A DNA stretch of 64,000 bases from assembly GCF_001431405.1 (NCBI RefSeq), contig NZ_LDJL01000011.1, positions 1-64,000 on the forward strand, given 5' to 3'. A program made the position numbers and the translations under genes. This document shows positions 47,402 through 55,763 of this stretch, in pieces (positions within the stretch are counted from its first letter, which is position 1; each line of letters opens with the position of its first letter). The stretch is from Pseudoxanthomonas dokdonensis (GTDB lineage: Bacteria > Pseudomonadota > Gammaproteobacteria > Xanthomonadales > Xanthomonadaceae). The notes under the pieces were generated by a model that saw only the letters and a program-made list of their open reading frames with translations, had not been told where the DNA came from and made no database searches.

Positions 47402-49075
47402 CTAGCCAGCCGGCTGTTCCGGTCCGGCAGCCACCGGCACCAGCCGCAGGTCCTGGAAATCGAAACTGAAATCGGTCAGTGGCGAGATCGCTTCCATCCG
47501 CGCCTCGCGGATACTGCCGTCAGGTTCGAGGGCGAAGGTCAGAAAGGCATCGGCGTTCAACCAGCGCTCGCGCCAGCGCACGATGAAGGTGTCTTGCTGC
47601 CAATGTTCCAGATCGCCGACCAGTTGCCTGGTGTGGCTGAAGCGCAGCACCAGCTTGCCGCCTTCCTGGGCAATCACCACATCGCCATACCAGGGGTCGC
47701 GCAGGGTCGTGGCGTAATCGGCCAGCGGCAGCGATGGACCCGAGCTGGCGTCGCGCTGCGCCTGCAGTTCCTGCCATTTCTGGTCGGCCTTGTCCTTTGA
47801 TTGCGCGACCGCCTGCGCGTACGCCGCCAGCCAGTCGGTGTGCGGCGCCTGCAGGTAAGCATCCAGCACCTGCATGGTGATGGCATTGAAGGCGGCGCCG
47901 ACTTCCTGGCTGGTCAACACCACCACGCCCAGGTTCTGCCCCGGCACCAGGGTCACCCTCGACACCATCCCCGGCCAGCCACCGGTGTGCCAGACCAGCT
48001 TCTGGCCGCGATAGTCGGACAGGAACCAGCCCTCGCCGTAACCTTGGAAATTGGGCTTGGCCGCCTTCAGTGCCTCCACCTTGGGCTCGGACACCGGGAT
48101 CGGCGTCAGCAGTGACCACATCTGCTGCTGGCTGTCGGCACTGAACAACTGCTGCTGCCTGCCCTGGGCATCGGTGTAGATGCCGCCGGCCAGTTGCATG
48201 CGCATCCACTGGCTCATGTCGTGCACGCTGGAATAGATCCCGCCGGCACCGGCGACGTTGGACCAGGTCATCCGCGGTGCCGGTTGCAGATCCTCGAAAT
48301 TGGCCTTGGCATGGCCGCTGGCGACGTTGTCGCCGGGCTTCAGGTGGTCGCTGTTGTAGCGGGTATCGCGCATGCCCAGTGGCTGCAGGATGCGGGTTTG
48401 CAGGAATTGCTGGTAGCTCATCCCACTAACCTGTTCGATCACCTGCTGGGCGACCCCGAACAGGATGTTGTCGTAGGCGTAACGGGCCCGGAAACTGCCA
48501 CTCAGCGGCACGTCGCGCAGGCGCCGGGCGACCTCTTCGCTGCTGTAATCGGTGGTCGGCCAGAACAACAGGTCGCCGGCACCCAGGCCCAGTCCGCTGC
48601 GATGGGCCAGCAGATCGCGGATGCGCATCTCGCGGGTGACATAGGCATCGGACATCTGGAACCACGGCAGGTGATCGATCACCCGGTCATCCATGTCCAG
48701 CTTGCCGTCCTCGGCCAGCATGTTGAGCGAGGCGGCGGTGAAGGCCTTGGTATTGGAGGCGATCGCGAACAGCGTGTCCTGATCGACCTTGGCCGGCTTG
48801 CCCAGCTCGCGCACCCCGTAACCACGCTCCAGCACTACCTGGCCATCCTTGACGATCGCCACCGCGATGCCGGGTACGTCGAACTGCTTGCGCACCGCTT
48901 CGACGTAGCCGTCCAGATCCTGCAGCGACGCTGGCAGCGCGGCGGGTGCCGCCTGCTGCGCCAGCACCTGGCCGCTGCACAGCAGCAGGCAGGCCGACAG
49001 CGCCAGGCGACATACGCGTCTGCCGTCACGACGTGGCGCAGCGTTGCGGGACAGGCTTGGGCGGACAAGGCTCAT
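47402..49075 (-). CDS. Beta-lactamase-fold serine hydrolase (class C-like)
   Basis: A 557-residue protein with a signal peptide (ends near GQVLAQQ), so probably periplasmic. The catalytic motifs are S107-x-x-K110 (SNTK), YxN in RYAYDN and HTG in VWHTGGWPG. The C-terminal 100 or so residues resemble DUF3471. Such proteins are esterases or D-amino-peptide hydrolases more often than true beta-lactamases. I chose ATG 49075, since GAGG lies 6 nt upstream; ATG 49081 abuts that motif. Confidence 0.9.
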   Translation of the reverse strand: MSLVRPSLSRNAAPRRDGRRVCRLALSACLLLCSGQVLAQQAAPAALPASLQDLDGYVEAVRKQFDVPGIAVAIVKDGQVVLERGYGVRELGKPAKVDQDTLFAIASNTKAFTAASLNMLAEDGKLDMDDRVIDHLPWFQMSDAYVTREMRIRDLLAHRSGLGLGAGDLLFWPTTDYSSEEVARRLRDVPLSGSFRARYAYDNILFGVAQQVIEQVSGMSYQQFLQTRILQPLGMRDTRYNSDHLKPGDNVASGHAKANFEDLQPAPRMTWSNVAGAGGIYSSVHDMSQWMRMQLAGGIYTDAQGRQQQLFSADSQQQMWSLLTPIPVSEPKVEALKAAKPNFQGYGEGWFLSDYRGQKLVWHTGGWPGMVSRVTLVPGQNLGVVVLTSQEVGAAFNAITMQVLDAYLQAPHTDWLAAYAQAVAQSKDKADQKWQELQAQRDASSGPSLPLADYATTLRDPWYGDVVIAQEGGKLVLRFSHTRQLVGDLEHWQQDTFIVRWRERWLNADAFLTFALEPDGSIREARMEAISPLTDFSFDFQDLRLVPVAAGPEQPAG

Positions 49076-49196
49076 CGGCATCCTCGATTCGGTAAAACGC
49101 CGACGATACGGGATTCCAGCGGCGCCCGCCGCCTGCCAGTGGTCATTGCGTCGTGGACGCGCTGCGCCGGATGGCCACGGCTTGGCATAATGTGGC

Positions 49197-50468
49197 ATGT
49201 CAACGTCTTCTTTCCCGCTCGCCAATGCCGCCCGCGTGGTGGTGATCGGTGGCGGCCCGGCCGGCCTGATGGCCGCCGAGATCATCCGCGCCGCCGGCCA
49301 CCAGGTCCACGTCCATGAAGCCAAGGGCTCGGTCGGGCGCAAGTTCCTGATCGCCGGCAAGGGTGGCCTCAATCTGACCCATTCCGATCCGCCAACGCTG
49401 TTCGCCAGCCGCTACCGCGAGCGCGCCGCCGAAGTCGGTCGCTGGCTGCGCCGGTTTGACGCCGATGCGCTGCGCGAGTGGGCCCGCGGCCTGGGCGTCG
49501 AGACGTTCGTCGGCAGCTCGGGCCGGGTGTTCCCCAACGACATGAAGGCCGCGCCACTGCTGCGCGGCTGGGTGCGGCGGCTGCGCGAACAAGGGGTGGT
49601 CTTCCATGTCCAGCATCGCTGGCTTGGTTGGACGGACTCCAGCACGGGCAGCACCCGACAGCTGCGTTTCGAGACCGCGGACGGCGAGCAGCGCGTGGAT
49701 GCCGATGCGGTGGTGCTGGCAATGGGGGGTGCCAGCTGGCCGCAGCTGGGTTCTGACGGCCATTGGCAGTCACTGTTGCAGGCACGCGGGGTTGCGGTGG
49801 CGCCATTGAAGCCTGCCAACTGCGGTTTCGACATCGACTGGAGCGAATACTTCATCCAGCGCCACGCCGGCGCGCCGCTGAAAGCTATTGCCGCGCACAC
49901 CACCGACGCACAGGGTCGCGCGATCACGTTGCAGGGCGAATGCGTGGTCAGCGCCGACGGCATCGAAGGCAGTCTGGTGTATGCGCTGTCCGCCGGCCTG
50001 CGCGACACCATCGAACGCGAAGGCAGTACCGTGCTGCATCTGGACCTGTTGCCGAATCGCGATCCGGATCGCCTGCGCCGCGACCTGGCCAGGCCGCGCA
50101 ACGGCCGCAGCCTCAGCGAACACCTGCGCCGGCAGGCCGGCATCAGCGGCGTCAAGGCAGCTTTGTTGTATGAGGTATTGGCCGCGGATCAACGCAACGA
50201 TGTCGATCGGCTCGCCGCCACCCTCAAGCGGCTGCCACTACGCCTGCAGCGTCCACGACCGGTGGCCGAGGCCATCAGCAGTGCTGGCGGCGTCCGTTTC
50301 GAGGCACTGGATGAAGCCGGCATGATCACCGCCCTGCCCGGCGTGTTCGCCGCCGGCGAGATGCTCGACTGGGAAGCGCCGACCGGGGGTTACCTGTTGA
50401 CCGCCTGTTTCGCCAGTGGTGAGTGCGCCGGCCGCGGCGTGATCGCGTGGCTGCGACAGTCGCAATAG
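49197..50468 (+). CDS. TIGR03862-type flavoprotein (BaiN/HI0933 superfamily)
   Basis: A 423-residue FAD-dependent oxidoreductase. The FAD motif is VVVIGGGPAGLMAAEIIRAAG (residues about 14-34) and the family mark is RKFLIAGKGGLNLTHSD, replacing the GGGRCN of classical HI0933 proteins. The C-terminal block is VFAAGEMLDWEAPTGGYLLTACFASGECAG. The reaction is unknown. It is a divergent neighbour of the serine hydrolase and a distant paralogue of the gene at 39229. Confidence 0.92.
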   Translation: MSTSSFPLANAARVVVIGGGPAGLMAAEIIRAAGHQVHVHEAKGSVGRKFLIAGKGGLNLTHSDPPTLFASRYRERAAEVGRWLRRFDADALREWARGLGVETFVGSSGRVFPNDMKAAPLLRGWVRRLREQGVVFHVQHRWLGWTDSSTGSTRQLRFETADGEQRVDADAVVLAMGGASWPQLGSDGHWQSLLQARGVAVAPLKPANCGFDIDWSEYFIQRHAGAPLKAIAAHTTDAQGRAITLQGECVVSADGIEGSLVYALSAGLRDTIEREGSTVLHLDLLPNRDPDRLRRDLARPRNGRSLSEHLRRQAGISGVKAALLYEVLAADQRNDVDRLAATLKRLPLRLQRPRPVAEAISSAGGVRFEALDEAGMITALPGVFAAGEMLDWEAPTGGYLLTACFASGECAGRGVIAWLRQSQ

Positions 50469-50510
50469 GGATCGCTGGTGTCGACCGCCAATGCCGCGGT
50501 TCGGCCCGGA

Positions 50511-50541
50511 AAAAAAAGACCGCCTGCAACCGCAGGCGGCC
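50511..50541 (-). terminator. Intrinsic terminator for the minus-strand run
   Basis: An 8-bp stem (ccgcctgc, 50520-50527, with gcaggcgg, 50532-50539) has a 4-nt loop. On the minus strand it is followed by a T-run (the A-run at 50510-50517 on the plus strand). It lies about 170 bp beyond ridA and would end the borosin-cyclase-ridA transcript; on the plus strand it may also serve the flavoprotein gene. Confidence 0.75.
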
Positions 50542-50710
50542 ACCAGAGCATGCAACGGACTACCAGCGACTGGTCGCCCGCAGTGGCTGCGGCGGACGGG
50601 AGAGGAGTCCGTACGCAGCGATGCGGGGCGTGCTGACAAGATAGCGCCGGCGATATGTGTTTTTGGTTAGCGCTGCAAGAAACTTTGATGACAGCGCCGG
50701 TGGCGCCGGC

Positions 50711-51058
50711 TCAGACCGCGGCGGTGATCACGATCTCGACCAGTTCCTCAGGCGTCGACAGCGCGGCCTGCACGGTGGCGCGGGCGGGCAGATGATCCTT
50801 GTCCATCCATTCTTCCCAGGCCTGGTTCATGCCGTCGTAATCGCGGGCGATGTCGTGCAGGAAAATCTCCGCCTTCAGGATGCCGCGCTTGTCGGTGCCC
50901 AGCGTCGCCAGCAGCGCATCGATGGACTGCAGAACCTGCCGGGTCTGCCCGACCACGTCCTGGCTGTCATCGTCAGCGACGATCCCGGCCAGATAGGCCA
51001 CGTTGCCATGGATGACGGCGGCCGAATAGCGTTGGCCGGGTTGGATGCGCTTGATCAT
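50711..51058 (-). CDS. RidA/YjgF family protein
   Basis: A 115-residue Rid-superfamily protein (enamine/imine deaminase fold, trimeric). Its features are YSAAVIHGNVAYLAGIVADD, QTRQVLQSIDALLATLGTD and the C-terminal LPARATVQAALSTPEELVEIVITA. The Arg of PARATVQA matches the catalytic Arg region of RidA. ATG 51058 has GGAG 6 nt upstream. It is 60 bp downstream of the second diguanylate cyclase gene on the same strand; whether it belongs to that operon is unknown. Confidence 0.88.
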   Translation of the reverse strand: MIKRIQPGQRYSAAVIHGNVAYLAGIVADDDSQDVVGQTRQVLQSIDALLATLGTDKRGILKAEIFLHDIARDYDGMNQAWEEWMDKDHLPARATVQAALSTPEELVEIVITAAV

Positions 51059-51118
51059 TGGAACTCCGTGCTGGTTGCGGTCGAGCACGGAGGATAGCCG
51101 CAGTCCGGCGGCGGCGCA

Positions 51119-52990
51119 TCAAGCGTGCGGCATGCGGAAGTTCTTGGCGCCATGGCTGCTGACCAGCCGCAGCTCGCCAAGCTCGGCACTGGCGAACACC
51201 GGCTCGGCGTCTTCGTCGTGGCTCGTGGCCGCGCCTTCGTGCACGCAGACCCGGTTGCGGCCCAGGTGCTTGGCCCGGTACAGCGCGCGATCGGCATGCG
51301 ACAACAATCTCGACAGCTGGTAACCGGAAGAAGCCGTCGAAGCGACGCCGAAGCTGGCGGTAATCGGGTAGCTGTGGCCGGTTTCGCTGGTATCGATGGC
51401 GGCGATGCGTGCCCGGCAGTCTTCGGCCAGCCGCGTCGCCGACTGCAGGTCGCAGCCGCGCATCAGGAACGCGAATTCCTCGCCACCCAGCCGGCCCAGC
51501 ACGTCGAAGCGGCGGCAGACGTGCTTGCCGGCGCTGGCCACGTGCTTGAGTGCCCAGTCACCCATCGCATGGCCAAAACGGTCGTTGACGTTCTTGAAGT
51601 GATCCAGGTCGAACATGATCAGTGCCGCGTCCTCGCCGGTGGCCGCGCATTGCGCCAGCATCCGCTCGGCCTGATCGGTGAAGTAATGACGGTTGCAGGT
51701 GTCGGTCATCAGATCGGTCTGCGCCATCTTCTGCAACGAGCGCTGGATGCGCCGGGTGCGATAGATCCAGACCCCCAGCCCACCCAGCAGCAATGCCATC
51801 AACACCACCAGCAGGCGGGTGTTCTGGGTCGCCTGGCGTTCCAGTTGCTGCTGCAGCCGCAGCAACTGGTTCTGGTCGTCGAGCTGCTTGATCTTCTGCG
51901 CGTTCTGCGCGGTTTCGTGCTGCACCATCTGGTAGGCCAGCTCACGGGTCTTGACCTCGTTGAGGTAGGCCTTGTCGGCATCGGCATAACGACGGAAGTA
52001 CACCAGCGCCTGCTCGTCATCGCCCCGTGCCTGGGCAACGCGGTACAGGGTCTGGTAGCCATCGACCACCGAATACGACGCCGGCATCGAACTGCCCTGC
52101 GCAATGGCCTCGTTGGCCAGGGTCTCCGCGGCGGGCAGATCGCCTTTTTCCATCATCAGCCGTGCCAGCAACGCCTTGAACTCGGCGATCAGGTAGGCGT
52201 AATGGGTCGCTTCGACGTCGGCTACGTGGCTGGACAGCAGCGAAACCGCTTCGTCGCGCCGTCCCTCGTCAAACCACTTGTGGGCCAGCACCGTGCGCAT
52301 GCTGTTGGCGACGATGGGTTCGTTCTCCTGCAGGCACTGGTTGATCGATCTGCGGATATCCGCCGTTGACTGCAGCAACTGCTGCGACCGGTACAGCGCG
52401 TCCATCTCCAGGTAATTGGCGTAGCAGACATCGCGCGCCAGCAATGACAGGCCGCGCATTCTCTGCACGTAGGCCAATGCCTGCCGGTACTCACCCACTT
52501 CGATATGCAGGTAGGCAGCTTCAATCAGCAAGGTCGCCTTTAGATTGATGTCCTCTATCCGATCAATGTCCGGCTGCATCAGCGCAAGCTGGCGCAGGCT
52601 GTCGGAAAACCTGCGCGCCTTGGTGTACAGATTGACCAGCAGCGAGCCGGCCCGCAGCCGGATGCGTGGATCGCGGGCGGTGGCATGCAGTGACTGCAGT
52701 TGCGGGATGGCCAGTGGATAGCTGCCACCGTAGGCGAGTTTGAACGCAGCCAGGTATCTCAGTTTTTCCCGCTGCAGATCATCCAGCTCGCCCTGCCGTC
52801 GCTGCAGTTCTTCCAGCAACTGGGCAAACCGCGGCGCGTCGGCGCTGCGCAGATCATCGGCCTGCTGCAGCAGTTGTCCGGCCGTTGACGTCGGCACCGC
52901 AAAAGAAGGCGGCGCGGCAAAGACCGCGGAACCGGCCTGGATGGCCAGCACCGCGATCATCAGACACCACCGGCGTAGCGGGACTGTCAT
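51119..52990 (-). CDS. TPR-sensor diguanylate cyclase B (borosin locus)
   Basis: A 623-residue protein. A signal peptide or N-terminal anchor (ends near AVFAA) is followed by a periplasmic TPR-like helical region (about residues 35-345) and a coiled coil. A membrane helix (about 393-410) and a C-terminal GGDEF domain follow. The active site is GGEEF (502-506), preceded by the RxxD inhibitory site (RRFD), so c-di-GMP synthesis with product control is likely. ATG 52990 is 53 bp after precursor B. It is clearly paralogous to cyclase A over its whole length. The TPR part could read a peptide signal (inference). Confidence 0.92.
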   Translation of the reverse strand: MTVPLRRWCLMIAVLAIQAGSAVFAAPPSFAVPTSTAGQLLQQADDLRSADAPRFAQLLEELQRRQGELDDLQREKLRYLAAFKLAYGGSYPLAIPQLQSLHATARDPRIRLRAGSLLVNLYTKARRFSDSLRQLALMQPDIDRIEDINLKATLLIEAAYLHIEVGEYRQALAYVQRMRGLSLLARDVCYANYLEMDALYRSQQLLQSTADIRRSINQCLQENEPIVANSMRTVLAHKWFDEGRRDEAVSLLSSHVADVEATHYAYLIAEFKALLARLMMEKGDLPAAETLANEAIAQGSSMPASYSVVDGYQTLYRVAQARGDDEQALVYFRRYADADKAYLNEVKTRELAYQMVQHETAQNAQKIKQLDDQNQLLRLQQQLERQATQNTRLLVVLMALLLGGLGVWIYRTRRIQRSLQKMAQTDLMTDTCNRHYFTDQAERMLAQCAATGEDAALIMFDLDHFKNVNDRFGHAMGDWALKHVASAGKHVCRRFDVLGRLGGEEFAFLMRGCDLQSATRLAEDCRARIAAIDTSETGHSYPITASFGVASTASSGYQLSRLLSHADRALYRAKHLGRNRVCVHEGAATSHDEDAEPVFASAELGELRLVSSHGAKNFRMPHA

Positions 52991-53043
52991 GGCCTGCCCT
53001 GCCTCGGTGCGACGCCAGCGCCGCACCGGTTCAGCGAGCGCGC

Positions 53044-53310
53044 TTATTCTTCTTCGTCGTCATCCTGCCGCACCGGTGACTCCATCGGCGCGTTCTCGTC
53101 TTCTTCATTGCCACCGTGCTGGATGGCCATCATCAGCTGGCGACCGTTCAAGGCCTGGTTCAGTGCGCCGGCATCGGCGGCCAACAGCGCGCGGCGCTGG
53201 TCGTCGGCCAGTGCCATTGTCGCCATCAGCGCTTCGATCTCGTTGGCGGGCAGTGCGGCCAGGGTGGGATTCTGGCCAAGGGTTTCGAGAAAACGGATTG
53301 CGTTGGACAT
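53044..53310 (-). CDS. Split-borosin precursor peptide B
   Basis: An 88-residue peptide. Residues 1-56 form a helical leader (FLETLGQNPTLAALP...IEALMATMAL...ALLAADAGALNQALNG) like the borosin-binding domain of SonA-type precursors. A short hydrophobic segment (QLMMAIQHG, 58-66) follows as the likely core, then a Glu/Asp-rich tail (EEDEN...QDDDEEE). It shares the leader with precursor A, but the core differs. ATG 53310 has GGAG about 10 nt upstream. The assignment rests on the methyltransferase gene upstream; no N-methylation can be proved from sequence. Confidence 0.8.
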   Translation of the reverse strand: MSNAIRFLETLGQNPTLAALPANEIEALMATMALADDQRRALLAADAGALNQALNGRQLMMAIQHGGNEEDENAPMESPVRQDDDEEE

Positions 53311-53588
53311 CAGTGCGTTACTCCAGGCGGAAGTTGGAAGTACGTTCAACTGCGACAACAACGGATAACCAGGCCAGGCAGCGGCGACGTGTGCATCGTG
53401 ACGCTGGAAGTGGCAAAACCCTGCTGGGAAATTCCGTCAGGCACTAGGCCCAACGCTGCAACGGCCCTGCCCCGGCCATTGCCGCAGTGTGTCACCGCCT
53501 TGCTGGCCGGACAATGGCCGCCAGCGCCGGCTGGCACGGCTTTCGGACCGGCGGTCGGATCCATGACCGGTGCCGCGGGCACCCCGGC
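53311..53588. other. Spacer between the two precursor-cyclase modules
   Basis: 278 bp without a gene between cyclase A stop and precursor B start. An inverted repeat cggccattg/caatggccg (53473-53481 and 53512-53520) lies in its middle. The region next to precursor B (53340-53370) is less G+C-rich and could hold a separate promoter, which would let module B be expressed independently. Confidence 0.45.
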
Positions 53589-55445
53589 CTACAGGACGAT
53601 CTGGCTGCGGCTCGGCGGCTCGGCCTCGATGCCGGCGTCAAAGGCCGGCAACACCTCGATGGCGCGGTCGGGATGAGCCGCCAGCGGCTCCTCGCGCAAC
53701 CGTGTTCCCACCACCCGGTTGCGGCCGTCGTGCTTGGCCCGGTACAGCATGCGATCGGCCTGTGACAACAGCCGCGACAGGGTGTAGCCGGCCTCGCAGG
53801 AGGCCATAACCCCGAAGCTGGCGGTGACCCTGAAGCGCTGGCCGCTGGGCGATGTATCGATATCGGCCAGAACCCGCCGGCATTCTTCGGCGATGGCCAT
53901 GGCAGCCGCTGGTTCGCAGCGACGCAACAGGAAAGCGAACTCTTCACCGCCCAGGCGTCCGAACACGTCACCGCCACGGCACAGCGGCAGACAATCGCGG
54001 CTGACCTGCTGCAGCGCCCAGTCACCGACGGCGTGACCGAACCGATCATTGATGCTCTTGAAACCATCCAGATCGAACATCACCAGCGCAACCGGTTCAT
54101 TGGCGGCTGCCGCCTGTGCCAGCGCCAGCTCGGCCTGGCTGGTGAAATGATGGCGGTTGGAGATGCCGGTCAGTGCATCGGTCTGGGCCAAGCTGCGCAG
54201 CGCCGACTGCAGGCGCTGGGTGCGGAATGCCCATACCCCCAACCCGGACAGCAGGATGACCAGCAGCACCACCATCAATCGCGAATTCTGGCTGGACTGC
54301 CGGTCGAGCTTCTGTTGCAGTCGCAGCAGTTGATTCTGGCTGTCCAGCTGGCGCAACCGATCGGCGTTCTGGGCCGACTCGTGCTGGACCATCTGGAATG
54401 CCAGTTCCCGTGCCTTGACCTCGTCCAGATAGGCACGGTCGGCATCGGCATAGCGGCGGTAGTAGACCAGCGCCTGCTCGTTGTCGCGGCGCGCCAGCGC
54501 AACCTGGTACAGGCTCTGGTAGCTGTCGACCATGGCCCGCGAACTATGCAGCGCGGCGCCCTGGGCGATGGCCTCGGTGGCGTAGGTTTCGGCCTCGGTC
54601 CACTGCCCCTTCTGCACCAGCAGCATTGACAGCAGTGACTTGGCTTCGGTGATCAGGAACGCGTAGTTGGTGGCCTCGATGGCATGCAAGTGCGAGGTCA
54701 GCAGGGCAATGGCCTGATCGCGCTTTTTCTCATCCATCCATTTGCGCGCCAGCAGCGTACGGATGTAATTGGACAACACCGGTTCGCGGGCCTGTTCGCA
54801 ACGCTCGATGGCGCCCTGGATGTCATCATCCTGCTCGGGCATGCGCCCGAGCTTCAACAGTGCGGCAAACTTCAGGCCGTCACTGAGGCATGCATCCCGA
54901 TCACTCAGCTCGTACTGCTTGACCGCCAGTGCGTCGCTCAGGCTCTGCTCGTATTTGCCGATGGTTTCGTGCAGATAGGCGGACTCGGTCAGCACCCCAA
55001 TCTCGAGATCATCATTGTCGATGCCAGCGGCTTCCAGCTTGATCTGGTTGAGCAGGCGCAACGCATCGGACACCTGCCGCTTCTTCGAATAGATATTGAC
55101 CAGGGTGGTACCGGCGCGCAGGCGCAGGCCGCGGTCGTTGCCACTGTCGCGTAATGCTTTGAGCTGGGCGATGGCACCGTCGAAATCACTCAGATAGGCC
55201 ATCCGGTAGCCTTTCAGATAGGCCAGCTGCTCACCCTGCTGCTCGGACAGTGGTGCCTGCCCGAGGACCCGCAGCAGGTGCTCCAGTTCTTCCGGCTGCG
55301 AGCTGCGGATCTGCCAGGCACGCTCGAGCATCGCCGGCACCTCGCTCCGGGCCACACTCGCCGCCGCGGCCGGCGCGGCAGTGCCCGTCCCCGGCGCGAT
55401 GGCCAGGGCGATGGACAGGCAGACGGTGGCCAGCCAGCTACGCAT
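53589..55445 (-). CDS. TPR-sensor diguanylate cyclase A (borosin locus)
   Basis: A 618-residue protein. A signal peptide (ends near GTGTAAPAAAA) precedes a periplasmic TPR-like helical region (about residues 35-345), a coiled coil (345-387), a membrane helix (388-405) and a GGDEF domain. The active site is GGEEF (499-503). The RGGD inhibitory site lies five residues before it, and MFDLDGFKSINDRFGH is the metal-binding block. It begins 8 bp after precursor A; an AGGAGG ribosome site lies inside the precursor 3' end, so the two are translationally linked. It is paralogous to cyclase B. Confidence 0.93.
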   Translation of the reverse strand: MRSWLATVCLSIALAIAPGTGTAAPAAAASVARSEVPAMLERAWQIRSSQPEELEHLLRVLGQAPLSEQQGEQLAYLKGYRMAYLSDFDGAIAQLKALRDSGNDRGLRLRAGTTLVNIYSKKRQVSDALRLLNQIKLEAAGIDNDDLEIGVLTESAYLHETIGKYEQSLSDALAVKQYELSDRDACLSDGLKFAALLKLGRMPEQDDDIQGAIERCEQAREPVLSNYIRTLLARKWMDEKKRDQAIALLTSHLHAIEATNYAFLITEAKSLLSMLLVQKGQWTEAETYATEAIAQGAALHSSRAMVDSYQSLYQVALARRDNEQALVYYRRYADADRAYLDEVKARELAFQMVQHESAQNADRLRQLDSQNQLLRLQQKLDRQSSQNSRLMVVLLVILLSGLGVWAFRTQRLQSALRSLAQTDALTGISNRHHFTSQAELALAQAAAANEPVALVMFDLDGFKSINDRFGHAVGDWALQQVSRDCLPLCRGGDVFGRLGGEEFAFLLRRCEPAAAMAIAEECRRVLADIDTSPSGQRFRVTASFGVMASCEAGYTLSRLLSQADRMLYRAKHDGRNRVVGTRLREEPLAAHPDRAIEVLPAFDAGIEAEPPSRSQIVL

Positions 55446-55453
55446 GCGCGGGT

Positions 55454-55732
55454 TCAGTCCTCCTGCGGCTCGTCCTGGCTGTCGTCGTCCCGTTGCGGCG
55501 CATCGGCAGGCGAACGTTCTTCGCTTTCACCGGGCTCACGCAGCATCGGCATCATCATCATCCGGCCGCCGAGCAGGTGGCTGAGGCGGGCGCTGTCGCC
55601 GGCGCGCAATGCGTCGCGCTGCTGGTCTTCCAGCGCCATGTCGGCCATCAGTGTTTCCAGGTCGGCAGCGGACAGCGCGGACAAGGTCGGGTTCTGGCCC
55701 AGGGTTTCAAGCAGGCGGAGACTGTTGGACAT
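55454..55732 (-). CDS. Split-borosin precursor peptide A
   Basis: A 92-residue peptide. The leader (residues 1-56) is LRLLETLGQNPTLSAL, then LETLMADMALEDQQRDAL and RAGDSARLSHLLGG. It follows the LGQ...L...M...L...E...A...GD...L...L pattern of SonA-type borosin-binding domains. After GGR comes a Met-rich candidate core (MMMMPMLREPG, 58-68) and a highly acidic C-terminal tail. ATG 55732 has GGAAAA about 8 nt upstream. It lies 31 bp downstream of the methyltransferase stop and immediately before cyclase A. Confidence 0.85.
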   Translation of the reverse strand: MSNSLRLLETLGQNPTLSALSAADLETLMADMALEDQQRDALRAGDSARLSHLLGGRMMMMPMLREPGESEERSPADAPQRDDDSQDEPQED

Positions 55733-55763
55733 ACGTGTTTTCCGGAGTTGGATGGATGCGGCA

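Noticed and set aside
51119-55445. The two GGDEF proteins as degenerate receptors
   Set aside because: Both keep GGEEF, the metal-binding Asp block and the RxxD site, so loss of activity is not supported.
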